A program made the translations under genes and the position numbers. A stretch of DNA of 64,000 nt from an uncultured Clostridia bacterium (GTDB taxonomy: Bacteria; Bacillota; Clostridia; UBA1381; UMGS1253). Positions 43,872 through 50,802 of this stretch are shown one piece after another (positions within the stretch are counted from its first letter, which is position 1; each line of letters starts with the position of its first letter). The notes beneath the pieces were generated by a model. That model did no database searches and was not told where the DNA came from. It saw nothing but the letters and a program-made list of their open reading frames with translations. The stretch is from assembly GCA_934457145.1 (NCBI GenBank), contig CAKSHP010000005.1, positions 1-64,000 of the forward strand. The letters run 5' to 3'.

Positions 43872-43880
43872 AATATGCTG

Positions 43881-43915
43881 CCGGGGCGACAGGCAAAACC
43901 GCCGCCCCGGCAGAG
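43881..43915 (+). repeat. Cassette-boundary hairpin R3
   Basis: CCGGGGCG (43881-43888) pairs with CGCCCCGG (43903-43910), followed by CAGAGGG. The following 85 bp are almost identical to the leader after R2. Confidence 0.78.
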
Positions 43916-43927
43916 GGAAAAGCAGAT

Positions 43928-43978
43928 TTGAAAAAACAAGGGCGTGACCGTGAAACGCAAAGATTGATATCCGACTAA
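43928..43978 (+). CDS. Possible 16-residue leader ORF of the connector block, copy 2
   Basis: TTG 43928 reads KKQGRDRETQRLISD and stops at 43978. It is the counterpart of 41923-41973. Confidence 0.28.
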   Translation: MKKQGRDRETQRLISD

Positions 43979-44000
43979 ATCGGAATTGAGAGGCGAGGAT

Positions 44001-44525
44001 GTGAAAAAGAATAAAGTATTTGGACTGATTGTTTTGGGTATGATTTTAGCCGGACTATTGGTGTGTTTGAACAGGGATATTTTACTTGATCGTTTTTGGA
44101 GTAAAATCGAAAGTCAATTAGACTATGAGCGTTCTTTGAAAGTGGGAGATGACTTTAACAAAATTAGCTGGGGCGATTTGAGTTTTCAAATCAATCACCA
44201 TAAGTCAGGTAATAATTTGGAATATGTCAGCGTTGTTGATAAAGAAAGCTATATTTTGCTGAAAAACATATCTTCATATAAAATCGTGGAAGAAAAATTA
44301 TATGTTAAGTCAAAGGATGGATATGCAGTGATTGATAAAAATAATTTATGCAGAGTGTGTGTAACAGTGCCGGATGATGAATTTGTAAATGGCTACACAG
44401 TTGATGACGCCGGAAATGAAATACCGATAAGCAGATATATAGAAAATGAAAATGTGATATATTTAAAAAGCTATAGCGAATTTACAGATGAGGAAAGAAA
44501 GGTTTTTGAAAAAATGGAAAAGTAA
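44001..44525 (+). CDS. Membrane-anchored protein of the RHS island, last member
   Basis: GTG 44001 with GAGGCGAGG upstream gives 174 residues. One N-terminal membrane helix (VFGLIVLGMILAGLLVCL) precedes an extracellular domain with repeated strand-like segments (SYILLKNISSYKIVEEKLYV, DGYAVIDKNNLCRVCV). The reading frame start and upstream 85 bp match those of the gene at 41996, but the protein is unrelated to it in sequence. This is the pattern of a shared connector with an exchanged gene. Function unknown. Confidence 0.62.
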   Translation: MKKNKVFGLIVLGMILAGLLVCLNRDILLDRFWSKIESQLDYERSLKVGDDFNKISWGDLSFQINHHKSGNNLEYVSVVDKESYILLKNISSYKIVEEKLYVKSKDGYAVIDKNNLCRVCVTVPDDEFVNGYTVDDAGNEIPISRYIENENVIYLKSYSEFTDEERKVFEKMEK

Positions 44526-44530
44526 ACTTG

Positions 44531-44564
44531 CGGGGCGACAGGCAAAACCGCCGCCCCGGCAGAG
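44531..44564 (+). repeat. Cassette-boundary hairpin R4
   Basis: CGGGGCG (44531-44537) pairs with CGCCCCG (44552-44558), followed by GCAGAG. The loop CAGGCAAAAC is shared with R1 and R3. It ends the array, just before a conventional terminator. Confidence 0.78.
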
Positions 44565-44569
44565 AAAAG

Positions 44570-44616
44570 GAAAGTCCGGCTGGCTGTTTGGCTTTGCCGG
44601 ACTTTTCTTCTTTTTT
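44570..44616. terminator. Terminator at the end of the RHS island
   Basis: AAAGTCCGGC pairs with GCCGGACTTT around a 15 nt loop, followed by TCTTCTTTTTT. Confidence 0.85.
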
Positions 44617-44782
44617 AATGAGGCATCATATCTTTTACCGCTTTTTTCATATCGCTTACCATATATCCGGCTTTTCTTGCCGCGCGCCTTCTTTGGCGCG
44701 GAGTGATAGGATCAAGCGCAAGGGCGACTGCCGCCCCGGCTATTGCTCCTGCAAATGCACCTTTGATAAATCCGTAGCTCAT
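44615..44782 (-). CDS. Small YtxH-like glycine-zipper protein
   Basis: ATG 44782 has AAGGAG 9 nt upstream and gives 55 residues. A glycine/alanine-rich helix (GFIKGAFAGAIAGAAVALAL) leads to an Arg/Lys-rich segment (PRQRRRAARKAGYMVSDMKK). This is the layout of YtxH-like small membrane proteins. Role unknown. It is divergent from mazG. Confidence 0.65.
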   Translation of the reverse strand: MSYGFIKGAFAGAIAGAAVALALDPITPRQRRRAARKAGYMVSDMKKAVKDMMPH

Positions 44783-44993
44783 AAGTTTATCTCCTTTCAA
44801 AAATCCGTGTTAAAAAATGCGGGATGAGTTTTTTTGCTGTTTTTATCGGGCGATATTATTATGTGTTTTAAATTAAATAAATAAACTTTATTTTAATGCA
44901 TATTTTCAGATAAAAAAGGATTTGAAATTTTAAAAAAATTATGGTAAAATATTATTGCGGTTTAAAAATATTTTTCGGAGATGATACATTAAT

Positions 44994-45713
44994 ATGGATA
45001 AAACGAAATATACTACAGATGATCTTCTTTTGATAATGAAAAAATTAAGAGGCGAAAACGGTTGTCCGTGGGATAGGGTTCAGACGCATGAGTCTATTAA
45101 AGAGTGTATGGTTGAGGAAAGCTATGAAGTTATAGACGCTCTTGACAAAAAAGACGATAAGATGATGGCAAACGAGCTTGGCGATTTATTATTACAGATA
45201 GTGTTTCACTCGCAGATTGCTTCGGAGCGCGGAGCGTTTGACTTTAGCGATGTGACAGACGAAATATGCAAAAAGCTAATCAGCCGTCACAGCCATGTTT
45301 TCGGCAATGACAGCGCCGAAGATGACAAACAGGTTATTGATTTATGGGATAAAAATAAAAAAGCCGAAAAAGGGCTTTTGACGGTTACCGATTCTTTAAA
45401 GGACGTACCGGCTTCGTTTCCGTCTCTTATGCGGGCGCAAAAGGTGATAAAAAGGGCGGCGAAAAGCGACATGCAGTTTAAACCGGACTACAGCGAAAAC
45501 GACATTTTAGACTCTGTTGCCGACGCTGTTTCGGATATCAGAAAAAACATTTTAAATAATGAAAACCCCGAGGAAAATTTTAAAAAGCTTCTGATGCTGA
45601 CGGCGGCGTTTGCCTCAAAAAAACAGCTTTGCGCCGAAATTTTATTAAAAAATGCCGTTGACGAATTTATTGAAAAGTTTGAAGTTTTAGAGCAAGTTGC
45701 ACAACAAAAATGA
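44994..45713 (+). CDS. mazG: Nucleoside triphosphate pyrophosphohydrolase MazG
   Basis: The product is 239 residues. The first MazG domain shows RGENGCPWDRVQTHESIKEC and EESYEVIDALDK with ELGDLLLQIVFHSQIA, which carry the metal-binding EExxE/ExxD residues. The second domain is shorter than in Escherichia coli MazG. It hydrolyses NTPs to NMP and pyrophosphate and may clean aberrant nucleotides. It heads the mazG-hup-rqcP-yabPQ-divIC-yabR order, which matches yabN-yabO-yabP-yabQ-divIC-yabR in Bacillus subtilis with hup inserted. Confidence 0.93.
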   Translation: MDKTKYTTDDLLLIMKKLRGENGCPWDRVQTHESIKECMVEESYEVIDALDKKDDKMMANELGDLLLQIVFHSQIASERGAFDFSDVTDEICKKLISRHSHVFGNDSAEDDKQVIDLWDKNKKAEKGLLTVTDSLKDVPASFPSLMRAQKVIKRAAKSDMQFKPDYSENDILDSVADAVSDIRKNILNNENPEENFKKLLMLTAAFASKKQLCAEILLKNAVDEFIEKFEVLEQVAQQK

Positions 45714-45866
45714 TTTTTTTTGTGAGAATTGCACTTTAAAAGCCCAAAAAGCCTATGAAATAAAGAAAAAAATTTTTAAAAGGCAAGAAAAATTAAAAAA
45801 AATAAAGGATTTATAAAAAAGGGGTAGAATTTATATTTTGTCAATAATTTTAGGAGGTAATTTATA

Positions 45867-46139
45867 ATGAACAAAGCAGAATTAATCGCAAACGTTGCTG
45901 CAACAGCAGGTTTGACAAAAAAAGACGCAGAAAAAGCTATTAACGCATTTATTGAAAGTGTTGAAGGTGCATTAAAGAAGGGCGATAAAGTTCAGTTGGT
46001 TGGTTTCGGTACTTTTGAAGTTCGCGAAATAGCTGAAAGAACAGGCAGAAACCCCGCTACAGGCAAGGAAATCAAAATCCCCGCTTGCAAAAAGCCGGCT
46101 TTCAAAGTTGGTCAGGGTTTAAAGAATGCGCTTAACTAA
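45867..46139 (+). CDS. hup: DNA-binding protein HU
   Basis: The product is 90 residues, full HU length. The dimer core MNKAELIANVAATAGLTKKD is followed by the saddle VQLVGFGTFEVREIAERTG and the arm RNPATGKEIKIPACKKPAFK. It compacts the nucleoid. AGGAGG lies 9 nt before the ATG. It uses more favoured codons (GCA, AAA, GTT, GGT) than its neighbours, in line with high expression, and has its own terminator. The 150 bp upstream is AT-rich. Confidence 0.97.
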   Translation: MNKAELIANVAATAGLTKKDAEKAINAFIESVEGALKKGDKVQLVGFGTFEVREIAERTGRNPATGKEIKIPACKKPAFKVGQGLKNALN

Positions 46140-46151
46140 TCAGCGTTTAAA

Positions 46152-46190
46152 AAAACTGTTCCGTCTTTTTTGAGGGAACAGTTTTTTGTT
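46152..46190 (+). terminator. Terminator after hup
   Basis: AAACTGTTCC pairs with GGAACAGTTT around a 12 nt loop with a T-run. Confidence 0.9.
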
Positions 46191-46223
46191 TTTTATAAAA
46201 ATATAAATTTAAGGTGAAAAACT

Positions 46224-46463
46224 ATGAGACTGGATAAATATTTAAAAGTATCGAGGCTTATAAAAAGGCGCAGCGTGGCAAACGAAGCGTGCGACACGGG
46301 CAGAATATCGGTAAACGGCAAGGTGTGCAAGGCTTCATATGACGTTAAGGAAAACGATATTATAGAAATCCGTTTCGGAGAAAAAACGGTGCGCGCTCAG
46401 GTGACGGCGGTTTTGGAGCATGCGCTTAAAAACGATGCGGCGTCGATGTATAAGCTTGTTTAA
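46224..46463 (+). CDS. rqcP: S4-domain ribosome quality control factor RqcP (YabO)
   Basis: The product is 79 residues, the usual length. The S4 RNA-binding fold reads MRLDKYLKVSRLIKRRSVAN, GRISVNGKVCKASYDVKEND and IIEIRFG. RqcP helps RqcH extend stalled nascent chains with alanine tails. The location after mazG/hup and before yabP agrees with yabO of Bacillus subtilis. Confidence 0.93.
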   Translation: MRLDKYLKVSRLIKRRSVANEACDTGRISVNGKVCKASYDVKENDIIEIRFGEKTVRAQVTAVLEHALKNDAASMYKLV

Positions 46464-46527
46464 ATATGTTCTAAACGAAAAAAAATCTTCATACAAATAT
46501 ACTATTATATTGTATGGAGGTTTTTTT

Positions 46528-46803
46528 ATGTCTTCTTTGCAGGAAGTGAATAGTCACACTTTAAATATCGAAAACCGCAGTCATATTTTTATGACGGGGG
46601 CTTTAAATGTTGAAAATTTTGATGACACAAGCATGAAAATTGAAACGGTTATGGGAGATCTTGAGCTTAAGGGCAGCGGTATACACATTACAAAATTCGA
46701 TACCGAGGCAAAGGAGCTTGCCATTGAGGGCGAGTTTGACAGTGTGGAGTATACCGATAACGAAACGCCAAAGGGAGGTTTTCTTTCCAGATTGTTTGGA
46801 TAA
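46528..46803 (+). CDS. yabP: Sporulation protein YabP
   Basis: ATG 46528 after TATGGAGG gives 91 residues. The family signature is visible: HTLNIENRSHIFMTGALNVE, NFDD and MGDLELKGSGIHITKF. The family is needed for spore cortex formation in Bacillus subtilis (sigma-E regulon). The gene starts 64 bp after rqcP; a sigma-E type promoter may lie there, though I cannot define it with confidence. Confidence 0.93.
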   Translation: MSSLQEVNSHTLNIENRSHIFMTGALNVENFDDTSMKIETVMGDLELKGSGIHITKFDTEAKELAIEGEFDSVEYTDNETPKGGFLSRLFG

Positions 46804-46813
46804 GTGAGAAGAT

Positions 46814-47443
46814 ATGTCATTAAGTTTAAATCAGCAGGTTTTTATATTTTTGATTATGGCGCTTTACGGCGCGTGCGCTTCAATGTTGTTCGACTTTTTT
46901 AAAAGTGTGTATAAAATATTTAAGCTGCCGGCATTTGCCGTTGGGATTTGCGATATAATATTTTGGGTTATCGTAAGCATTTCGGCATTTTTTACGTTGT
47001 TTACCGTAAACGACGGACAGATAAGAGTGTTTGAGTTTCTGGCGATGGTTTTGGGAAGCGTGATCTATTTTTTAACGCTTTCGCCGCCTGTGGTTTTTGT
47101 GTTTTCGGTGTTTTTGAAAATGTTTAAAAAATTTTTTTCGTTTTTTTTGAAATTTTTCTTGACTATTGCGCTTTTTTTGTATAAAATGATATTAAGATTA
47201 TTATTGTGCATTAGTATACCCTTTAAATGGGTGTATGGCATAGTTTTGAATTTGTGCAAAAAAACAGCTTTTAAATTTCGCCGGAGTACGGGCGCTGTTA
47301 TTAAAAACAGCCGGCAGAGGCGAAAAATTAAAAAATATAATGCGGACGCTGAAAAAAAGAGAGCTTTAAATAATAAAAAAACATCCGCAAAACGGCATAT
47401 TAAGAAAAGGAGGGCTTTGCGTGGCAGAAAAAAAGAAAAATAA
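46814..47443 (+). CDS. yabQ: Spore cortex biosynthesis protein YabQ
   Basis: The product is 209 residues. Four to five membrane helices begin LNQQVFIFLIMALYGACASM and continue DFFKSVYKIFK, the typical YabQ opening. A long Lys/Arg-rich tail follows (from about residue 155). YabQ is a spore outer membrane protein required for cortex assembly. It overlaps divIC by 23 bp. Confidence 0.9.
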   Translation: MSLSLNQQVFIFLIMALYGACASMLFDFFKSVYKIFKLPAFAVGICDIIFWVIVSISAFFTLFTVNDGQIRVFEFLAMVLGSVIYFLTLSPPVVFVFSVFLKMFKKFFSFFLKFFLTIALFLYKMILRLLLCISIPFKWVYGIVLNLCKKTAFKFRRSTGAVIKNSRQRRKIKKYNADAEKKRALNNKKTSAKRHIKKRRALRGRKKEK

Positions 47444-47726
47444 GAAAAAAACGCCGCCGGTGTATATATTTCTTCGTTTTTTTACAATTGCATTTGTGAT
47501 ATTTGCGTTGTTTAAAATTATTGCGCAGCAGCCCCTTTTAAATCAGTACAACGTTAAGGCAACGGAGTATACAAACCAAATCCAGACGGAAAAAGATAAT
47601 ATAGAACATTATAAAAATCTTAAAAAGCTTTATCAGTCGGAGGAATATAAAATGCTTATTGCAAAAGAACGCCTCGGACTTGTTGAAGAAAATGAAAAGG
47701 TTTATATTGATGCCGGCAGCAAATAG
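47421..47726 (+). CDS. divIC: Septum formation initiator DivIC
   Basis: The product is 101 residues with AAGGAGG before the start inside yabQ. A basic cytoplasmic tail (AEKKKNKKK) precedes one membrane helix and a short extracellular coiled coil (EYTNQIQTEKDNIEHYKNLK) with the conserved A-K-E-R-L-G motif. It belongs to the FtsB/DivIC group and acts in the divisome with FtsL and DivIB. Confidence 0.92.
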   Translation: MAEKKKNKKKTPPVYIFLRFFTIAFVIFALFKIIAQQPLLNQYNVKATEYTNQIQTEKDNIEHYKNLKKLYQSEEYKMLIAKERLGLVEENEKVYIDAGSK

Positions 47727-47798
47727 CTGCCATATGCCGATATATGATAGATAAAACGTTTGCTTTATGCAGGCGATTAAGGGGGAAAGCTGTTTTTT

Positions 47799-48269
47799 AT
47801 GGCACTTGAAGTTGGAGCGGTAGTTGAGGGAAAAGTTGTAAGTATTATGCCTTTCGGAGCATTTGTGTCTTTGCCGGAGGGAAAAACGGGGCTTGTGCAT
47901 ATTTCCGAGGTTGCAATCGGGTATGTCAAAAACGTTGCAGATCATTTGAGCGCAAACCAAAGCGTGAAGGTTAAGGTTGTGGGAATTGATCCTAAGGGGA
48001 AAATCAGTTTATCTATTAAAAAGGTTTTGTTGGATGAAAAAAAGGAAGCCTCCCAGTCCGAGGGGCGCGGCAGACACAGTGCGTCTGTGAGGCCGGTGAG
48101 CGTTGACTGGATTTCTTCTTCCAATTCGTCTGCTCAGGATTTATCGTTTGAAGATATGCTCGGTAAGTTTAAGTCTGACAGTGATGAGAAAATGCAGGCT
48201 TTGAAACGCAGCTCCGATTCGAAACGCAGCGGAGGATATAAGCGTTCGTCCGGAGGCAATCACTATTAA
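47799..48269 (+). CDS. yabR: S1-domain RNA-binding protein YabR
   Basis: The product is 156 residues. An S1 domain (8-75) reads GAVVEGKVVSIMPFGAFVSL, TGLVHISEVA and GIDPKGKISLSIK. The C-terminal half is Ser/Lys-rich and probably disordered (KRSSDSKRSGGYKRSSGG). It resembles general stress protein 13/YabR that associate with RNA or ribosomes. The location after divIC is conserved. Confidence 0.9.
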   Translation: MALEVGAVVEGKVVSIMPFGAFVSLPEGKTGLVHISEVAIGYVKNVADHLSANQSVKVKVVGIDPKGKISLSIKKVLLDEKKEASQSEGRGRHSASVRPVSVDWISSSNSSAQDLSFEDMLGKFKSDSDEKMQALKRSSDSKRSGGYKRSSGGNHY

Positions 48270-48279
48270 AAATAAAAAG

Positions 48280-48310
48280 GCGCTGCTTTTAAGCGGCGCT
48301 TTAGTTTTAG
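48280..48310 (+). terminator. Terminator after yabR
   Basis: GCGCTGC pairs with GCGGCGC (one G-T pair) around TTTTAA, followed by TTTAGTTTT. Confidence 0.75.
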
Positions 48311-48360
48311 TACAAATAAAAAGAAAAGCAATTATTTCATGATGAAAGGAAATTTTAGTT

Positions 48361-49146
48361 ATGAGTTTGATATCGATGTCCGTTTCGTCGGCAGTTTTGC
48401 AAACAACGGTTGATTTAAATGTTATAGCGCCGTACGACACTCTCGGAGAAAAAAAGGGGAAAAAGCCGTGTGTGCTGTATTTATTGCACGGTATTTACGG
48501 GTCGCACAATTCGTGGGTATGCAATTCAAATATTTCAAGATATGTGAGCGGTAAAAATGTTTTGGTTGTTATACCGAATATGAATAACACGTTTTACGTT
48601 AATAATGCGCACGGGATAAGATATTTGGATTTTATGGCGCATGAGCTGCCCGAAATTATCGGAAACACGTTTTCGGTTTCGCAAAAAAGGGAGGACACAT
48701 TTATCTGCGGACTTTCCATGGGAGGGTACGGAGCGTTCAGAATTGCTTTTGAAGCGCCCGAAAAATTTGCATGTGCGGCGAGCCTTTCGGGGGCGCTTGA
48801 TATTTGCGAAATTTCAAAAAACGGCGGCATGGACGGCTTTGACGATACGATTAAAAACAGCTTTAAGATTAATTTTGGTGAAAACGGCGTAGCGCCCGGA
48901 GATGAAAACGACCTTTTCTATCTTTCGGAAAAGACATCGCATTTAAAGGTTAAACCAAAGCTTTTGCAGTACTGCGGAAAACAGGATTTTTTATATAAAC
49001 ATAATCAGAATTTTAAAAACCATATTCAAAAGCTTGATTTTGAATATAATTATTATGAAAGCGACGGTATACATGACTGGAACTTCTGGGACGATAAGAT
49101 ACAGAAGGTTTTATGTGAGATAGAAAAAATAAATACAAATATTTAA
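48361..49146 (+). CDS. Alpha/beta hydrolase esterase (esterase D/tributyrin esterase-like)
   Basis: The product is 261 residues without a signal peptide. The oxyanion-hole strand is LYLLHGIYGSHNSW, the nucleophile elbow is GLSMGGYGA and the catalytic His lies in DGIHDWNFWDD. This matches the acetyl-esterase/S-formylglutathione hydrolase-like superfamily. The substrate is probably a short acyl or acetylated sugar ester, which is inference. AAAGGA lies before ATG 48361. Confidence 0.87.
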   Translation: MSLISMSVSSAVLQTTVDLNVIAPYDTLGEKKGKKPCVLYLLHGIYGSHNSWVCNSNISRYVSGKNVLVVIPNMNNTFYVNNAHGIRYLDFMAHELPEIIGNTFSVSQKREDTFICGLSMGGYGAFRIAFEAPEKFACAASLSGALDICEISKNGGMDGFDDTIKNSFKINFGENGVAPGDENDLFYLSEKTSHLKVKPKLLQYCGKQDFLYKHNQNFKNHIQKLDFEYNYYESDGIHDWNFWDDKIQKVLCEIEKINTNI

Positions 49147-49221
49147 AAAAGTAACATCAGGGTTTAATTTTCGGCATATGCTTTAAACGGATATAATAAA
49201 TTCGTGAAAGGCGGAAAGCAT

Positions 49222-49683
49222 ATGAAGAAAATTAAACCCTTTATTTATTTTATACTTATCTCTCTGATGACGGGAGCTTTGGCGGCTTTTTTAACGAAAG
49301 ACAGCATGGATATATACAAAGACATCATAAAACCGCCGCTTTCGCCGCCGGCGGCAGCGTTTCCGATTGTGTGGAATGCGCTTTATATTTTAATGGGTGC
49401 GGGAGCGGCAATTGTTTATAGTTCGGAAAGTATATACAAAGGTACGGCAATTTTGGCATATACCATGCAGCTTTCGGCAAACTTTCTCTGGAGCATAATA
49501 TTTTTTAATTTACGGGCATACAAGGCGGCGTTTTTGTGGATTTTGGTTTTGCTTATGACGATTGCCGTTATGATTTACTTTTTTAATAAAATTTCAAAAA
49601 CGGCGGCATACCTTCAAATCCCGTATTTTATATGGGTGATTTTTGCTGCGTATCTGACGTTTGCGATTGCGGTTTTAAACTAA
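49222..49683 (+). CDS. tspO: TspO/MBR family protein
   Basis: ATG 49222 with AAAGGCGG upstream gives 153 residues and five membrane helices. Family motifs are DIYKDIIKPPLSPPAAAFPI, VWNALYILMG, the NFLWS in helix 3 and LQIPYFIWVIFAAYLTFAI. Bacterial TspO binds porphyrins and related ligands; its role here is not defined by context. Confidence 0.92.
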   Translation: MKKIKPFIYFILISLMTGALAAFLTKDSMDIYKDIIKPPLSPPAAAFPIVWNALYILMGAGAAIVYSSESIYKGTAILAYTMQLSANFLWSIIFFNLRAYKAAFLWILVLLMTIAVMIYFFNKISKTAAYLQIPYFIWVIFAAYLTFAIAVLN

Positions 49684-49735
49684 GAATTTTGGATATTTTT
49701 TAGGCATATTGTGTTTAAATTTTAATGCGTGCGGG

Positions 49736-49778
49736 GCGCAGCGGTAAAATGATTTTATTTTGCTGCTGCGCTTTTTGT
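49736..49778 (+). terminator. Terminator after tspO
   Basis: GCGCAGC pairs with GCTGCGC, with inner AAAAT/ATTTT pairing, followed by TTTTTGTTTT. Confidence 0.75.
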
Positions 49779-49831
49779 TTTGCAAAAAAGAAAAGAAGAT
49801 AATTTTTGGCTTATAGAACACAATAATTTTC

Positions 49832-49860
49832 TTGAAAACTCAAAAATAATTATACATAAT
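49832..49860 (+). promoter_or_regulatory. Promoter candidate of the glycyl radical operon
   Basis: TTGAAA (49832-49837) and CATAAT (49855-49860) with a 17 bp spacer. An AGGCAT/ATGCCT hairpin (49878-49902) lies in the leader just before the ribosome binding site. No riboswitch recognised. Confidence 0.45.
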
Positions 49861-49920
49861 AGTATTAGAAGATTAAAAGGCATTAAAAATTTTTTGATGC
49901 CTGACCGGGAGGCGTGTTTT

Positions 49921-50787
49921 ATGAGCAGCGGAACTGTTTTTTCGGGAACTGTTTTTTCAATAGAAGAATTTTCGACCTTTGACGGCGACGGTATACGGAG
50001 CAGCGTGTTTTTAAAAGGTTGTCCGCTTAGGTGTATGTGGTGTCACAATCCGGAGGGGCAGAGTACAAAAATAAGCGTTGTAAGAAACGTGAACGGCTGC
50101 ATTGGCTGCGGAGAGTGTGTCCGTGCGGCAATAAAGGCAACCGGGCAGAAAAAGCTTTGCTATGAAAGCATTGACGCGTGCAAAAAAAATCTTATCAGGC
50201 TTTGCGGAACAAGGTATACCCCAAAAGAGCTTACAAAAAAACTTTTAAGAAATGCCGATATTTTAAATGCGTCGGGCGGGGGAGTTACGTTTTCGGGCGG
50301 AGAACCGCTTATGCAGAGCGAGTTTGTGTGTGAGTGTATAGATATTCTTAAAAACAAGCTTAACTGCGCGGTGCAGACGAGCGGATATGCAAAAAGCGAA
50401 GTGTTTGAAAAGGTGTTGGGTGCGGCAGATTATTTTTTATATGATTTAAAAATTATAGACAGCAAAAACCATATAAAATATACCGGGGCGGATAATGTGT
50501 GCATACTTGAAAACTATAAAACGCTTGCAAAAAGCAAAAAGCCGTTTGTGACAAGGATGCCTTTGATACCGACCGTTACGGACACAAGCGAAAACATTGA
50601 TAATGTGTGCAAATTTATGAGCGAAAACAAGGTTTTTTATGTAGAGCTTTTAAAATACAATAAAATGGCGGGGGCAAAATACAAAATGGTTGGAAGAGAG
50701 TATGCCCCGTCATTTGATGAAAACAAAGAATGTGAGATACACAAAGAAATATTTGATAAATATAATATAAAAATAAAAGTGCTTTAG
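49921..50787 (+). CDS. Glycyl radical enzyme activating protein (radical SAM)
   Basis: ATG 49921 after GGGAGG gives 288 residues. The radical SAM cluster motif is CPLRCMWC. An inserted ferredoxin-like segment starts CIGCGEC but then has only scattered cysteines (C-Y, C-K-K, C-G), so it appears to hold fewer clusters than the canonical two-cluster insert. ASGGGVTFSGGEPLMQ and DLKIIDSKNH are typical of GRE activases. It generates the glycyl radical on its partner enzyme, whose gene starts 15 bp downstream. The N-terminus has a small direct duplication (GTVFSGTVFS). Confidence 0.93.
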   Translation: MSSGTVFSGTVFSIEEFSTFDGDGIRSSVFLKGCPLRCMWCHNPEGQSTKISVVRNVNGCIGCGECVRAAIKATGQKKLCYESIDACKKNLIRLCGTRYTPKELTKKLLRNADILNASGGGVTFSGGEPLMQSEFVCECIDILKNKLNCAVQTSGYAKSEVFEKVLGAADYFLYDLKIIDSKNHIKYTGADNVCILENYKTLAKSKKPFVTRMPLIPTVTDTSENIDNVCKFMSENKVFYVELLKYNKMAGAKYKMVGREYAPSFDENKECEIHKEIFDKYNIKIKVL

Positions 50788-50802
50788 TCGGGAGGAATAA
50801 AG

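Noticed and set aside
40677..44564. Hairpins R1-R4 as attachment or integron-type sites
   Set aside because: No integrase, recombinase or transposase gene lies in the window and no flanking target duplications are visible, so only a boundary-repeat label is supported.
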